A stretch of DNA of 8,265 nt, from assembly GCA_001399705.1 (NCBI GenBank), contig LJCR01000070.1:1-8265 (forward strand). Direction: 5' to 3'. Each line of letters opens with the position of its first letter. Within the stretch, counting starts at the first letter, position 1. The notes below the pieces were generated by a model. The model was not told the origin of the DNA and did no database searches. It saw nothing but the letters and a program-made list of their open reading frames with translations. This DNA comes from Kouleothrix aurantiaca. GTDB taxonomy: Bacteria; Chloroflexota; Chloroflexia; Chloroflexales; Roseiflexaceae. This document shows positions 1 through 6,622 of this stretch, piece by piece. Both the position numbers and the translations under genes were made by a program.

Positions 1-353
1 GGCGATGGCAGCGAAACCACACGTGTTGGCACGGGCGTAGGTTCAGGCGGCAACACCGTCATTGGGCGCAACCAGATCAAAAACCCGGCGAATACCAAGA
101 AAACAGGGACAGCCGTCAGAAAGCGCGGGCGCAGCACCTTGCGATGCTTCGGGCGCTTTTTTTCCTCCGGCGCCTCCCGCCGTTCGATTTCAAGCTTGAG
201 TCGCGCGTCAGCAATAAGGGTCTCGGCCTCAGGGTAGGCGTTGGTCAATGCGCGCAATTGAGTCAGCGCGTCAATGGCCTCTTCCCATTCAGCCGCCCGA
301 AAATGCGCAACTCCGCGTGCAAAAAGCTCTTCTAAGGCCTGATTATTCTGCAT
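1..353 (-). CDS. TPR-containing single-span membrane protein, C-terminus beyond window
   Basis: I translated this by hand: an open frame of 117 codons from an ATG at 353 to the left edge with no stop, so the protein is incomplete. Residues about 3-55 form amphipathic helices with TPR-like character (ARGVAHFRAAEWEEAIDAL, about 12-30). A basic stretch follows (EEKKRPKHRKVLRPR, about 63-77), then one hydrophobic segment (about 78-95, FLTAVPVFLVFAGFLIWL), then a Pro/Thr/Val-rich start of a probably external region. This predicts the TPR helices inside the cell and the rest outside. It starts 7 bp after the tadC stop and is surely in the tad operon. Its ribosome-binding site is weak (GTGAGAT just upstream), so it may be translated by coupling to tadC. 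Known Tad loci often carry a TPR lipoprotein (TadD). This protein lacks a lipobox and has the membrane span after the TPR part, so I do not call it TadD. Function unknown. Confidence 0.8.
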   Translation of the reverse strand, partial: MQNNQALEELFARGVAHFRAAEWEEAIDALTQLRALTNAYPEAETLIADARLKLEIERREAPEEKKRPKHRKVLRPRFLTAVPVFLVFAGFLIWLRPMTVLPPEPTPVPTRVVSLPS

Positions 354-360
354 TGTAATC

Positions 361-1299
361 TCACAAGCCGCCAAATGTCGCAAGCAACTCAGGAATGGCT
401 GGCCCCAGCAACACAGCAAACAATGCTGGGAAAATCAAAAACACAAGCGGGAACATCATTTTTACCGGCGCCTGGTTAGCGCGCTCTTGTGCGCGTTGGC
501 GTCGCTTGACGCGCAGCTCTTCGGCCTGGACGGTCAACACGCGCCCAATACTGACACCCATACTCTCAGCCTGATTCACAGCCGAAACAAACGTATTAAT
601 ATCAAAAACACCGGTTCGCTCACTCAGCCCGATCAATGCCTCCCGGCGCGGCTGGCCCATGCGCATATCGCTCAGCATTTTGCGCATCTCACGTGTGAGA
701 ACGTTATCCCACTTTGTGGTAATTTCCTGCACAGAACTTTCAAAGCTCAAACCAGCATCATTTGCAATAACGAGCATATCAAGCGCATCGGGCAAGAAAT
801 TCACGATGTTTTGCTGACGCATTGTGATCTGGCGCGAAAGCCAGAAGTCTGGCAGCATAAATGTGCACAAAGCCAGCATCAGCAACATCAAAATACTGAT
901 GAAGGTAACCGGGTAATGAGAAAGGTAGCCAAAGACGAGCGCGACGACCAGCGATATTGTCATCATCAACCCTTTGATGCCAACAAAAGCGCTTGGCTGA
1001 ATACCGCCCGGGCTACCGGCTAATATCAGGCGCTGGCGCAGTGAGCTATAAAGATTTTGCGGCAGCATCCACAAGAACAACCCGGCCACTTTTTGCGCAA
1101 TTGGGATAATGACACGCTCGCTGAAAGGGCGCGAAAGCTCTAACTCCTTGAGTGTCACCATCTGGTTTGGATCGCCAGTGGACAAATACACGTCGAGGCG
1201 CTGGCTTAGTTCGGTGTCGCGCTGATTGCCAAATATACCGAGCATAACAAAAGCAATGCTCAGTGCAGCCGCGATGCTGATAGCTAGATACATCCACAT
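361..1299 (-). CDS. tadC: Tad pilus inner-membrane platform protein TadC (T2SSF domain)
   Basis: The 312-residue protein has the layout of TadC. An N-terminal span lies at about 4-23, a central pair at about 106-126 and 130-152, a cytoplasmic T2SSF helical domain at about 160-280, and a last span at about 281-303. The domain opens with NFLPDALDMLVIANDAGLSF, and the C-terminal APVKMMFPLVFLIFPALF motif is typical of the family. With TadB it should form the membrane platform on which the CpaF ATPase acts to push pilin subunits out of the membrane. The ATG at 1299 is preceded by AGAGG with a 6-base spacer, lying in the 12-bp gap after the tadB stop. A second ATG two codons in is possible but less well placed. 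The length is normal for the family and there is no sign of damage. Confidence 0.93.
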   Translation of the reverse strand: MWMYLAISIAAALSIAFVMLGIFGNQRDTELSQRLDVYLSTGDPNQMVTLKELELSRPFSERVIIPIAQKVAGLFLWMLPQNLYSSLRQRLILAGSPGGIQPSAFVGIKGLMMTISLVVALVFGYLSHYPVTFISILMLLMLALCTFMLPDFWLSRQITMRQQNIVNFLPDALDMLVIANDAGLSFESSVQEITTKWDNVLTREMRKMLSDMRMGQPRREALIGLSERTGVFDINTFVSAVNQAESMGVSIGRVLTVQAEELRVKRRQRAQERANQAPVKMMFPLVFLIFPALFAVLLGPAIPELLATFGGL

Positions 1300-1311
1300 C
1301 GGGCACCTCTC

Positions 1312-2283
1312 TTACACTTTAATATCAACAACTTTGCGAATCACAAGAAAGCCGCTAATCCAGGAAATTACCGCGCCGACAGGTATACAGAGCGTCCATC
1401 CTGGCAAAAAGAGCTTGCTTATATAGGTGGGGTTGATCACAAAAATAATCAACGCCAAGCCAATTGGCAGCATCCCAATGACATAGCTGGAAATTCGCTG
1501 CATCGATGTGATCACCCGCACATCGCGCCGCAGCCGGGCGCGCTCACGGATGGTCGTGCTGATTGTTTCCAGAATTGTGGTCAGGTTTCCACCAACACGC
1601 GCGTGAATCTTGATAGCGGTTACCGCCATGTCCAGGTCATCGCTTTCCATACGGCTTACAAGATTATCTAGTGCCTGGGTCAGGCTCAAGCCCAGCTGCA
1701 CTTCCTGACCCACTCGCAGTAATTCGCGCCTGGTCGGTTCGGGCGCATCTTTCGCAACCTGCCCGACTGATTGCAGCAGGCTAAATCCGCCGCGCATAGA
1801 AGCCGAAACCAACGCAAGCGTTTCGGCAAGCTGATCGTTGAAAGCACGCATGCGCTGAACCCGCCGCTGGCGCAGCCATAAAATAGGGATGATGTACCCA
1901 ACCAGCATTGCCAGGGGGATGACATAGATTGTTCGCCAGATGACCAGAGCAATAATGCCAAGCACCAGCGGAACACCAACCCTTATCAGAACATATTCGG
2001 GAACAGTGATTGGCAGATCCGCCTGGCCTAAATCCTGCTCGATCCGATCAGCAAAGCTCTGCCGCTTGATAACATCATTTAGACGTTCCGCCAGCGCAGA
2101 TCCATCTTCAGGGTCAGCCTGTACACCATCAATCCTCTCGCCAAACTCAAGGTAGGTGTTCAGGCGCGATTCCATTTTGATATCGCGGCGAAGAATTCGC
2201 CGCAGGCCAAAAGCAAAGGCCAGAACAGCGATACTAGCAAGCAGTGCCGCTATCACCGGCAATAAATTGATGACGAGTGTCAT
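1312..2283 (-). CDS. tadB: Tad pilus inner-membrane platform protein TadB (T2SSF domain)
   Basis: The 323-residue protein fits TadB. A span lies at about 7-27, a basic linker follows, two spans lie at about 98-118 and 120-137, then a cytoplasmic T2SSF domain at about 145-265 and two C-terminal spans at about 268-286 and 296-316. The segment FNDQLAETLALVSASMRGG (about 148-166) and the later ARVGGNLTTILETISTTIRER (about 228-248) are characteristic of the family. It pairs with TadC as the platform partner. Upstream is a 60-bp gap from cpaF, the second widest in the operon, and the ribosome-binding site is poor (AGGG, 9 bases before the ATG). A small hairpin lies in that gap (2304-2317). Expression may therefore be set lower than that of cpaF, but this is inference. 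Confidence 0.93.
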   Translation of the reverse strand: MTLVINLLPVIAALLASIAVLAFAFGLRRILRRDIKMESRLNTYLEFGERIDGVQADPEDGSALAERLNDVIKRQSFADRIEQDLGQADLPITVPEYVLIRVGVPLVLGIIALVIWRTIYVIPLAMLVGYIIPILWLRQRRVQRMRAFNDQLAETLALVSASMRGGFSLLQSVGQVAKDAPEPTRRELLRVGQEVQLGLSLTQALDNLVSRMESDDLDMAVTAIKIHARVGGNLTTILETISTTIRERARLRRDVRVITSMQRISSYVIGMLPIGLALIIFVINPTYISKLFLPGWTLCIPVGAVISWISGFLVIRKVVDIKV

Positions 2284-2303
2284 TTTGCTATGCCCTGCTA
2301 CTC

Positions 2304-2317
2304 GCGCTATGGAGCGC
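2304..2317 (-). repeat. Small inverted repeat in the cpaF-tadB gap
   Basis: GCGCT and AGCGC face each other across the 4-base loop ATGG, 20 bp upstream of the tadB start. There is no T-run after it on the minus strand, so it is not an intrinsic terminator. It could be a processing or attenuation hairpin, or chance. Confidence 0.3.
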
Positions 2318-2343
2318 CAATAAACAATGTTTCGATGCCACTG

Positions 2344-3744
2344 CTAACGTGCCAGCGGGTTGCCGCCGAATACATTCGGAGGTAGCACGATATTATGCTG
2401 CTGCAAGCGTTCCATAAAGCGCGGGCGAATGCCCGTAGGCACCATACGACCAATGACCTTACCTTCTTGTACGCCCTGGCGCTGGAACACAAACAGATCG
2501 GACATCGTAATCGTCTCGGTGCCCAAACCAGTGAGCTCGGATACGTGTGTAATGCGGCGCGAACCGTCCTGCATGCGCTCAAGCTGAACAATGACGTTGA
2601 TCGCTGAGGCGATCTGCTCACGGATAGCGCGGATGGGCAGATCCATGCCGGCCATCATTACCATGGTTTCCATGCGATGCAGCGCATCGCGCGGGCTATT
2701 CGCGTGGAGCGTTGTCATCGAACCATCGTGGCCAGTATTCATCGCCTGCAACATATCAAGCGACTCGCCGGCACGGCACTCGCCGATGACGATTCGGTCA
2801 GGGCGCATACGCAGGGCATTCACCATCAAATCGCGAATGCTAATCTCGTTGCGACCCTCGATATTCGCCGGGCGCGACTCAAGCGTGACGACGTGGCGCT
2901 GCTGAAGCTGAAGCTCGGCGGCGTTTTCAATCGTGATAATGCGCTCGTCTTCGGGAATAAACGACGAAAGCACGTTCAGCAGCGTGGTTTTACCAGTGCC
3001 TGTGCCGCCCGACACGATCACATTCAGGCGACCCATGACGCAGGCTCGCAGAAACTCGAATACCTCGGCGGATGCGCTGCCATGGCGCACGAGATCCGCA
3101 CTGGAGAGTGGAATCTTGAAAAATTTACGAATGGTAAGTGAAGGGCCATTCAGGCACAGTGGCGGAATGATCGCATTCACACGGCTGCCATCGGGCAGGC
3201 GCGCATCCACCATTGGTGTGGTTTCGTCGCAGCGGCGGCCAAGCGGCGAGATAATTCGGTCGATGATACGCCGCACATGATCGTCATCAGCAAAGCGGGT
3301 ATTGGTTTCCGTCAGCTTGCCATTGCGCTCGACCCAGATCTGCTGCGAGCCGTTGACCATAATCTCGCTGACGCTTTCGTCGGCAAGCAGGGCTTCCAGC
3401 GGGCCTAAGCCCAGGAGTTCAGCCTGTGCGAGGCGCGTCAGCCGCGTTCGTTCGCGATCAGAAATCACTCGACCGCTGACCTCAATCTGCTCAGTCATCA
3501 GCGCTGCGATGCGCCGATTCAAATATTCTGGATCATTGCCGGCATTGAAGGCTGTCGACTCCGACAACAGCCGTGATTGAACCTGCTCAATCAGGTCGCG
3601 GTCTTCACGCGAGATGCTGCTAAAATTCGGTATTGGCAAAGGCTGCTCAGCAGCCCGAGCATGAGCTGGCGAAGTCTGCGCGCCTGAACTCGGTCGATCT
3701 TCAGATGCTGGGGTATTCGGCCGCGAAAAACGGATGCGATTCAT
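2344..3744 (-). CDS. cpaF: Tad pilus/secretion ATPase CpaF (TadA, GspE/PilT superfamily)
   Basis: The 466-residue cytoplasmic ATPase would form a hexamer that hydrolyses ATP to drive pilin export and assembly through TadB/TadC. The first 40 or so residues are Pro/Ser/Ala-rich and probably disordered. An N-terminal domain follows (about 45-235) with LGLGPLEALLADESVSEIMVNG and the DARLPDGSRVNAIIPP motif. The RecA-like domain carries the Walker A GGTGTGKT at 246-253, the Asp-box and Walker B region with RPDRIVIGECRAGES at about 314-328, and the His box GHDGSMTTLHAN at about 338-349. All key residues are present and the length is usual. The ATG at 3744 has a strong GAGGAGG site 7 bases upstream, the best in the operon apart from cpaB. 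It begins 22 bp after the cpaE stop. Confidence 0.97.
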   Translation of the reverse strand: MNRIRFSRPNTPASEDRPSSGAQTSPAHARAAEQPLPIPNFSSISREDRDLIEQVQSRLLSESTAFNAGNDPEYLNRRIAALMTEQIEVSGRVISDRERTRLTRLAQAELLGLGPLEALLADESVSEIMVNGSQQIWVERNGKLTETNTRFADDDHVRRIIDRIISPLGRRCDETTPMVDARLPDGSRVNAIIPPLCLNGPSLTIRKFFKIPLSSADLVRHGSASAEVFEFLRACVMGRLNVIVSGGTGTGKTTLLNVLSSFIPEDERIITIENAAELQLQQRHVVTLESRPANIEGRNEISIRDLMVNALRMRPDRIVIGECRAGESLDMLQAMNTGHDGSMTTLHANSPRDALHRMETMVMMAGMDLPIRAIREQIASAINVIVQLERMQDGSRRITHVSELTGLGTETITMSDLFVFQRQGVQEGKVIGRMVPTGIRPRFMERLQQHNIVLPPNVFGGNPLAR

Positions 3745-3766
3745 TCCAATGCCTCCTCAGCACACA

Positions 3767-5029
3767 CTAAATTCCACGGCGAGCAAAGCGGAAAATACCT
3801 TTGCGTCCTTTGGCGTTGTCCCGCGAAAGAGCCTCTTCGGGTGTCTCAGAGCCAAGCGAGATTGGATCGATAGTATCGCCAGCTACATGCGCAGCCAGTT
3901 TCAGCAGGCTCTGGCTCGTCCAGCTTTGCGGGTTCGACATGATGATCGGCACACCGCGATTGATGCTATGGGTGAGCAGTTTGCCTTCGCTGGGAATATT
4001 CGCGCCGACTGTATAGCGAAGATGCTGCTGCACATCGGCCAGCGAAATACTGTCGACGCTCGGGAAGCGGTTGAGAACCAGGGTGATACGCCCTTCAATC
4101 AGCTCCTGCTGGCGGGCGATCTCAAGGAACTGCTTGACGTTGCGCAGCGCAGTCACTTCCGGGGTTGCGACAATCAATACTTCATCGGCACGGCGCAGCA
4201 ACGCTCCCGACAAATCATCGAGCAAGGCCCAGGTATCGACGACAACGAAATTATTGCGCTCGAGCAGCCGGTCAAGAACCTGATTCAGCTGGGCGGTATT
4301 TATCTCACCCGCCGCCTCAGGGGTACCTGGCGCAAGCAGCACCTGCAAACCCGAGCTGTGCTGCTGAAGCACCGGCGCTAGCATCGCGTCATCAATTTCA
4401 TCAATACGCGGCAGCAGATCAAGGATCGTGTATTTGGACCAGATGTTCAGCTGCACGCCCACATTGCCAAACTGCAGGCTGCTATCGGCTATCACGACGC
4501 GCCCGGCGCCCATTTGGCGCAGGCCGACGGCAACGTTCGTCGCGATTGTGGTGGTGCCAACCCCACCTTTAGGTGAGAACACAACCACAAGCTTACCCAT
4601 CGAGCCAGCGCTTCCCTGTGAGCGGTTGCTTGTGCGGCTGCGCCGGTTCGCTTCCAGCTCAAGTAGTGAACGAACGCTTTCAATCAGCTCAGAGTATTGG
4701 AACGCGCCACGAACCAGCACATCGCGCACACCAACTGCGACGAGGCGCCGAAACGATGCGACATCATGTTTTGGCGTGATTGCAATACACACGGTATCGG
4801 GCATTGTCGAAAAGATCTGGCGAACGCACGCTTCCGTCTGCTCAAGATCGCGATCAACAACAACAAGCGCGGGCTGCGACTGCCGCACAAGATCGAGGCC
4901 GGCCTGCACAACGCCCACACGATCGACCCGAGTAAAAGTTGGCTCGCTGGCTAAACGCTGAATCCACTCCTGCTCAAGGCGCTCAGGAGTGGTGATAACG
5001 ATAATATGGATAGATTGATTAGCAGTCAC
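3767..5029 (-). CDS. cpaE: Tad pilus localisation ATPase CpaE/TadZ (pseudo-receiver plus MinD/ParA-like domain)
   Basis: The 420-residue two-domain protein is typical of CpaE/TadZ, which localises the Tad machine in the cell. Residues about 7-125 fold like a response-regulator receiver but are degenerate. The acidic pair after strand 1 is replaced by T13-T14 and the conserved Lys position reads R107, although D59 sits where the phospho-acceptor would be. A Ser/Arg-rich linker (about 128-143) leads to a MinD/ParA domain. Its deviant Walker A is KGGVGTTT (154-161), keeping the signature K154 but with Thr in place of the usual P-loop Lys. Further motifs are ADSSLQFGNVG (about 181-191) and the Walker B-like FVVVDT (261-266). 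The start is GTG at 5029, supported by AAGGA with a 6-base spacer. The nearby upstream ATG (5036) is out of frame. The basic tail at about 408-418 may touch lipid or partners. Confidence 0.93.
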   Translation of the reverse strand: MTANQSIHIIVITTPERLEQEWIQRLASEPTFTRVDRVGVVQAGLDLVRQSQPALVVVDRDLEQTEACVRQIFSTMPDTVCIAITPKHDVASFRRLVAVGVRDVLVRGAFQYSELIESVRSLLELEANRRSRTSNRSQGSAGSMGKLVVVFSPKGGVGTTTIATNVAVGLRQMGAGRVVIADSSLQFGNVGVQLNIWSKYTILDLLPRIDEIDDAMLAPVLQQHSSGLQVLLAPGTPEAAGEINTAQLNQVLDRLLERNNFVVVDTWALLDDLSGALLRRADEVLIVATPEVTALRNVKQFLEIARQQELIEGRITLVLNRFPSVDSISLADVQQHLRYTVGANIPSEGKLLTHSINRGVPIIMSNPQSWTSQSLLKLAAHVAGDTIDPISLGSETPEEALSRDNAKGRKGIFRFARRGI

Positions 5030-5068
5030 TGCGCATCCTTTCTGTGGCGTTGCGGCGGATTGACCTGA

Positions 5069-5091
5069 CGGGCAAAGTTCACTGATGCCCG
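5069..5091 (-). repeat. Inverted repeat in the cpaB-cpaE gap
   Basis: CGGGCA (5069-5074) and TGCCCG (5086-5091) are perfect 6-bp arms around an 11-base loop, in the middle of the 87-bp gap that is the widest in the operon. No T-run follows on either strand. It may be an RNA processing or partial-attenuation hairpin separating cpaB from the downstream genes. The evidence is only the dyad. Confidence 0.35.
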
Positions 5092-5116
5092 CCAGATCAA
5101 TCAGGTACGCTGTTGA

Positions 5117-5944
5117 TTATTGTTGCTGTTTCAGGAAGCGGCGCGAAAATTCGAATTTGTCAATTGAGGGAACGTCAAACGGCTCGGTATCCACAGGCGA
5201 GCGCAGCGTAAAGTCAATCACGCCACCGGAATCCTTGGCATACTTCAGAACAGCGGCATCCTGCGGCGTCACAATGCACAGCAGCGCCGAAGGAGCCGAA
5301 GCCGAAGCCTGCTGAGTATCCGACTGGCCTGCGGTATCGTAGAGAACCTTGAACACTTCGATGTTCTGCATTGTCAGTGCTGTTGCAGAGCCAAGATCCT
5401 GTTCTGGCACGCTGGTCGGCTGCGCAGTTTGATCGGTCGATGTATCAGCAGTCTGCCCTTTCAGCGGAAGTGTGATGTAGAGATCGATGTGGTCGCCTTC
5501 GCGGATGATATTGCTTTTGGTCATCAGATCGACAATAGGGAATGCAAAAAGCACCGAACCTTTTTTAATTTGCTGGCTGATTGACAATGCTTGTTTGCCC
5601 AGGAACTGGTTAGCCTGAAATGTTTCGCCCTGGCCGACTGGCCGTACCAAAACATTATTTTCGAGCTGCTTTGTGTCGGTAATGGCGCTGAGCGGCACTA
5701 AATCTAGCGGAAAATCCTTCATGATGTAATCGGCCGCACTAATTGTCACGCCGGGATCGAGTGGCCGGGCTGCCACAGGGACTGCCATTGTGGGAGGCGG
5801 GGCATACCGAGCGAAAGCTTCATCACGTGAGCGCTGTTCAATTGATACTGTCTGGTTTTGCAAAAACAGAAACACCATCACACCGGTGCCCAACGCCAGA
5901 ACAATACCCAGCGCAAAAAACATCCAACCTCTGCGACGGCTCAC
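5117..5944 (-). CDS. cpaB: Flp pilus assembly protein CpaB/RcpC (SAF domain)
   Basis: The 275-residue protein has an N-terminal signal anchor (about 7-28, after MSRRRGW) and a SAF domain at about 52-115 (MAVPVAARPLDPGVTISAADY). The RcpC/CpaB C-terminal domain starts with IREGDHIDLYITLP (about 147-160). It continues through TMQNIEVFKV (191-200) and LCIVTPQDAAVLKYAKDSGG (222-241). A Gln/Thr/Ser-rich insert (about 163-185) breaks the C-terminal domain. In diderm bacteria CpaB helps the secretin and may bind the wall. If the host lacks an outer membrane, it more likely acts at the wall. It is the first gene of the operon. The start is GTG at 5944, fixed by AGGAGG at 5950-5955 with a 5-base spacer. 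A leader hairpin upstream contains a CCTCCT that could mask this site. Confidence 0.92.
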   Translation of the reverse strand: MSRRRGWMFFALGIVLALGTGVMVFLFLQNQTVSIEQRSRDEAFARYAPPPTMAVPVAARPLDPGVTISAADYIMKDFPLDLVPLSAITDTKQLENNVLVRPVGQGETFQANQFLGKQALSISQQIKKGSVLFAFPIVDLMTKSNIIREGDHIDLYITLPLKGQTADTSTDQTAQPTSVPEQDLGSATALTMQNIEVFKVLYDTAGQSDTQQASASAPSALLCIVTPQDAAVLKYAKDSGGVIDFTLRSPVDTEPFDVPSIDKFEFSRRFLKQQQ

Positions 5945-6021
5945 AAATTCCTCCTGACCTAACTAGCTGTTGCGGGCGAACATGGTCGCTTGTCCGTATT
6001 CAATTAATCGAAAGAGTAGGA

Positions 6022-6039
6022 TTTTAGTTATGCCTAAAA
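6022..6039 (-). repeat. Inverted repeat TTTTAG/CTAAAA in the cpaB leader
   Basis: Six-bp perfect arms (6022-6027 and 6034-6039) flank a 6-base loop, about 78 bp upstream of the cpaB start. The stem is AT-rich and thermally weak. It may be an operator-type dyad or chance. Confidence 0.3.
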
Positions 6040-6065
6040 CTTTGATTTTCTTGATGAGCATTGAG

Positions 6066-6099
6066 GAGGCAGCTTGCTGTGTAGCAGCTCGCTTCCCTC
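6066..6099 (-). promoter_or_regulatory. Imperfect leader hairpin upstream of cpaB with a CCTCCT segment
   Basis: On the minus strand the segment can fold as GAGG/CCTC, then AGC/GCT, then GCTG/CAGC closing a 5-base CTACA loop. Small internal loops (GA against G, GA against AA) separate the helices, giving 11 pairs in all. The 3' arm overlaps CCTCCT (6064-6069), which is the exact complement of the cpaB ribosome-binding site AGGAGG at 5950-5955. The element would lie in the 5' leader if transcription starts above 6100. I recognise no known riboswitch class. The structure is seen; a regulatory role is inference. Confidence 0.35.
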
Positions 6100-6103
6100 A
6101 GGC

Positions 6104-6158
6104 GACAACTCGGTCTTGATATAGAAGTTTGACAATGCGGAAGACAACATCATGACAA
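6104..6158. repeat. Four GACAA motifs in 55 bp upstream of cpaB
   Basis: GACAAC occurs at 6104, 6143 and 6154 and GACAAT at 6131, all in the same direction (TTGTC on the minus strand). The three rightmost are 12 and 11 bp apart, close to one helical turn, which is typical of binding sites stacked on one DNA face. They lie 160-215 bp upstream of the cpaB start. The protein that would bind is unknown. Confidence 0.4.
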
Positions 6159-6189
6159 CGATCTACACATATAAATCGCAGAATTTCTT

Positions 6190-6268
6190 ATCAAGATACG
6201 GGCAGAAAACTTTCTTTTCCACAGTATTTACTATTGAGCTTCTTATTTGAATGCTTTTAATCAAGATA
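6190..6268. repeat. Direct repeat ATCAAGATA, two copies 70 bp apart
   Basis: The 9-base word ATCAAGATA occurs at 6190-6198 and 6260-6268. A shorter inverted relative, TCTTGATAT, lies near 6114-6122. On the minus strand the copies read TATCTTGAT, containing a -35-like TTGAT. It could be a pair of regulator sites flanking a promoter, or coincidence in AT-rich DNA. Confidence 0.3.
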
Positions 6269-6391
6269 AAAAGACACTCTCGGCCGATATCAAAAACTAA
6301 TGAGGATTAATCTTCTGGTAACCTTTGATTGTATTTATATAATCACCGATTTTTACAAAATAAAACTGAAAATAACTCTTTCTGTAATGTT

Positions 6392-6420
6392 TCGGTAATC
6401 CGATTATGTATTTCTACATA
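6392..6420. repeat. Nested small dyads just below the terminator
   Basis: TCGG/CCGA around TAAT (6392-6403), TAATC/GATTA around a single C (6396-6406) and TATGTA/TACATA around TTTC (6405-6420) overlap in 29 bp. The direct repeat CTGTAAT flanks them (6382-6388 and 6421-6427). The layout looks like an operator region, but no regulator can be named. Confidence 0.3.
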
Positions 6421-6440
6421 CTGTAATAAATACCAACCAA

Positions 6441-6467
6441 AAAACCAGCCGCAGGGCGGCTGGTTTT
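6441..6467 (-). terminator. Bidirectional rho-independent terminator
   Basis: AAAACCAGCCGC (6441-6452) and GCGGCTGGTTTT (6456-6467) are perfect 12-bp arms with a 3-base AGG loop. On the minus strand the GC stem is followed by six T residues, so it best terminates transcription coming from the receiver gene 222 bp upstream. On the plus strand TTTT follows, so it works both ways. It insulates the tad operon promoter region from the receiver gene. Confidence 0.88.
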
Positions 6468-6576
6468 AGATAAGCTCTGGTTATATGTGATTTACGAAGC
6501 GCTAGGGTAAGATATCCGTCTCGCGTATTTCTCTCTACTGCAAGCGTTACCGAGCGCTCAAGCGGAAATCATGAGC

Positions 6577-6622
6577 AATCAGGCAAAGGCGATAGTATTT
6601 TGTATGCTGGAAGAGCCTGATT
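6577..6622 (-). repeat. Eight-bp inverted repeat in the 3' region of the receiver gene
   Basis: AATCAGGC (6577-6584) and GCCTGATT (6615-6622) are perfect arms around a 30-base loop. It lies between the receiver stop and its terminator, so the transcript could form a long-range stem there. The direct repeat TATGCTG (6603 and 6624, 21 bp apart) overlaps it. Confidence 0.35.

Noticed and set aside
487..1023. Plus-strand frame of 178 codons inside tadC
   Set aside because: It is antisense to tadC, whose protein has clear family motifs. The antisense translation is rich in His/Gln/Asn with no recognisable domain.
2307..2621. Minus-strand frame of 104 codons overlapping the end of cpaF
   Set aside because: It is the shifted frame of cpaF on the same strand, rich in Ser/Cys/Arg. 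CpaF itself is complete, so there is no frameshift to explain.
3734..4381. Plus-strand frame of 215 codons across cpaE
   Set aside because: It is antisense to the strongly supported cpaE gene and has no recognisable domain. Long antisense frames are common opposite codon-biased genes.
6001..6045. CGAAAGAG string on the plus strand, slightly like part of a cyclic di-GMP riboswitch
   Set aside because: The other conserved blocks of that riboswitch are absent and the strand is opposite to cpaB.
6129..6134. Perfect TTGACA on the plus strand
   Set aside because: No -10 box lies 15-19 bases downstream and no plus-strand gene follows. It is part of the GACAA cluster.
6338..6343. Perfect TATAAT on the plus strand
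   Set aside because: There is no -35 at a usable distance and no TGn extension. Transcription from it would run straight into the two-way terminator at 6441.
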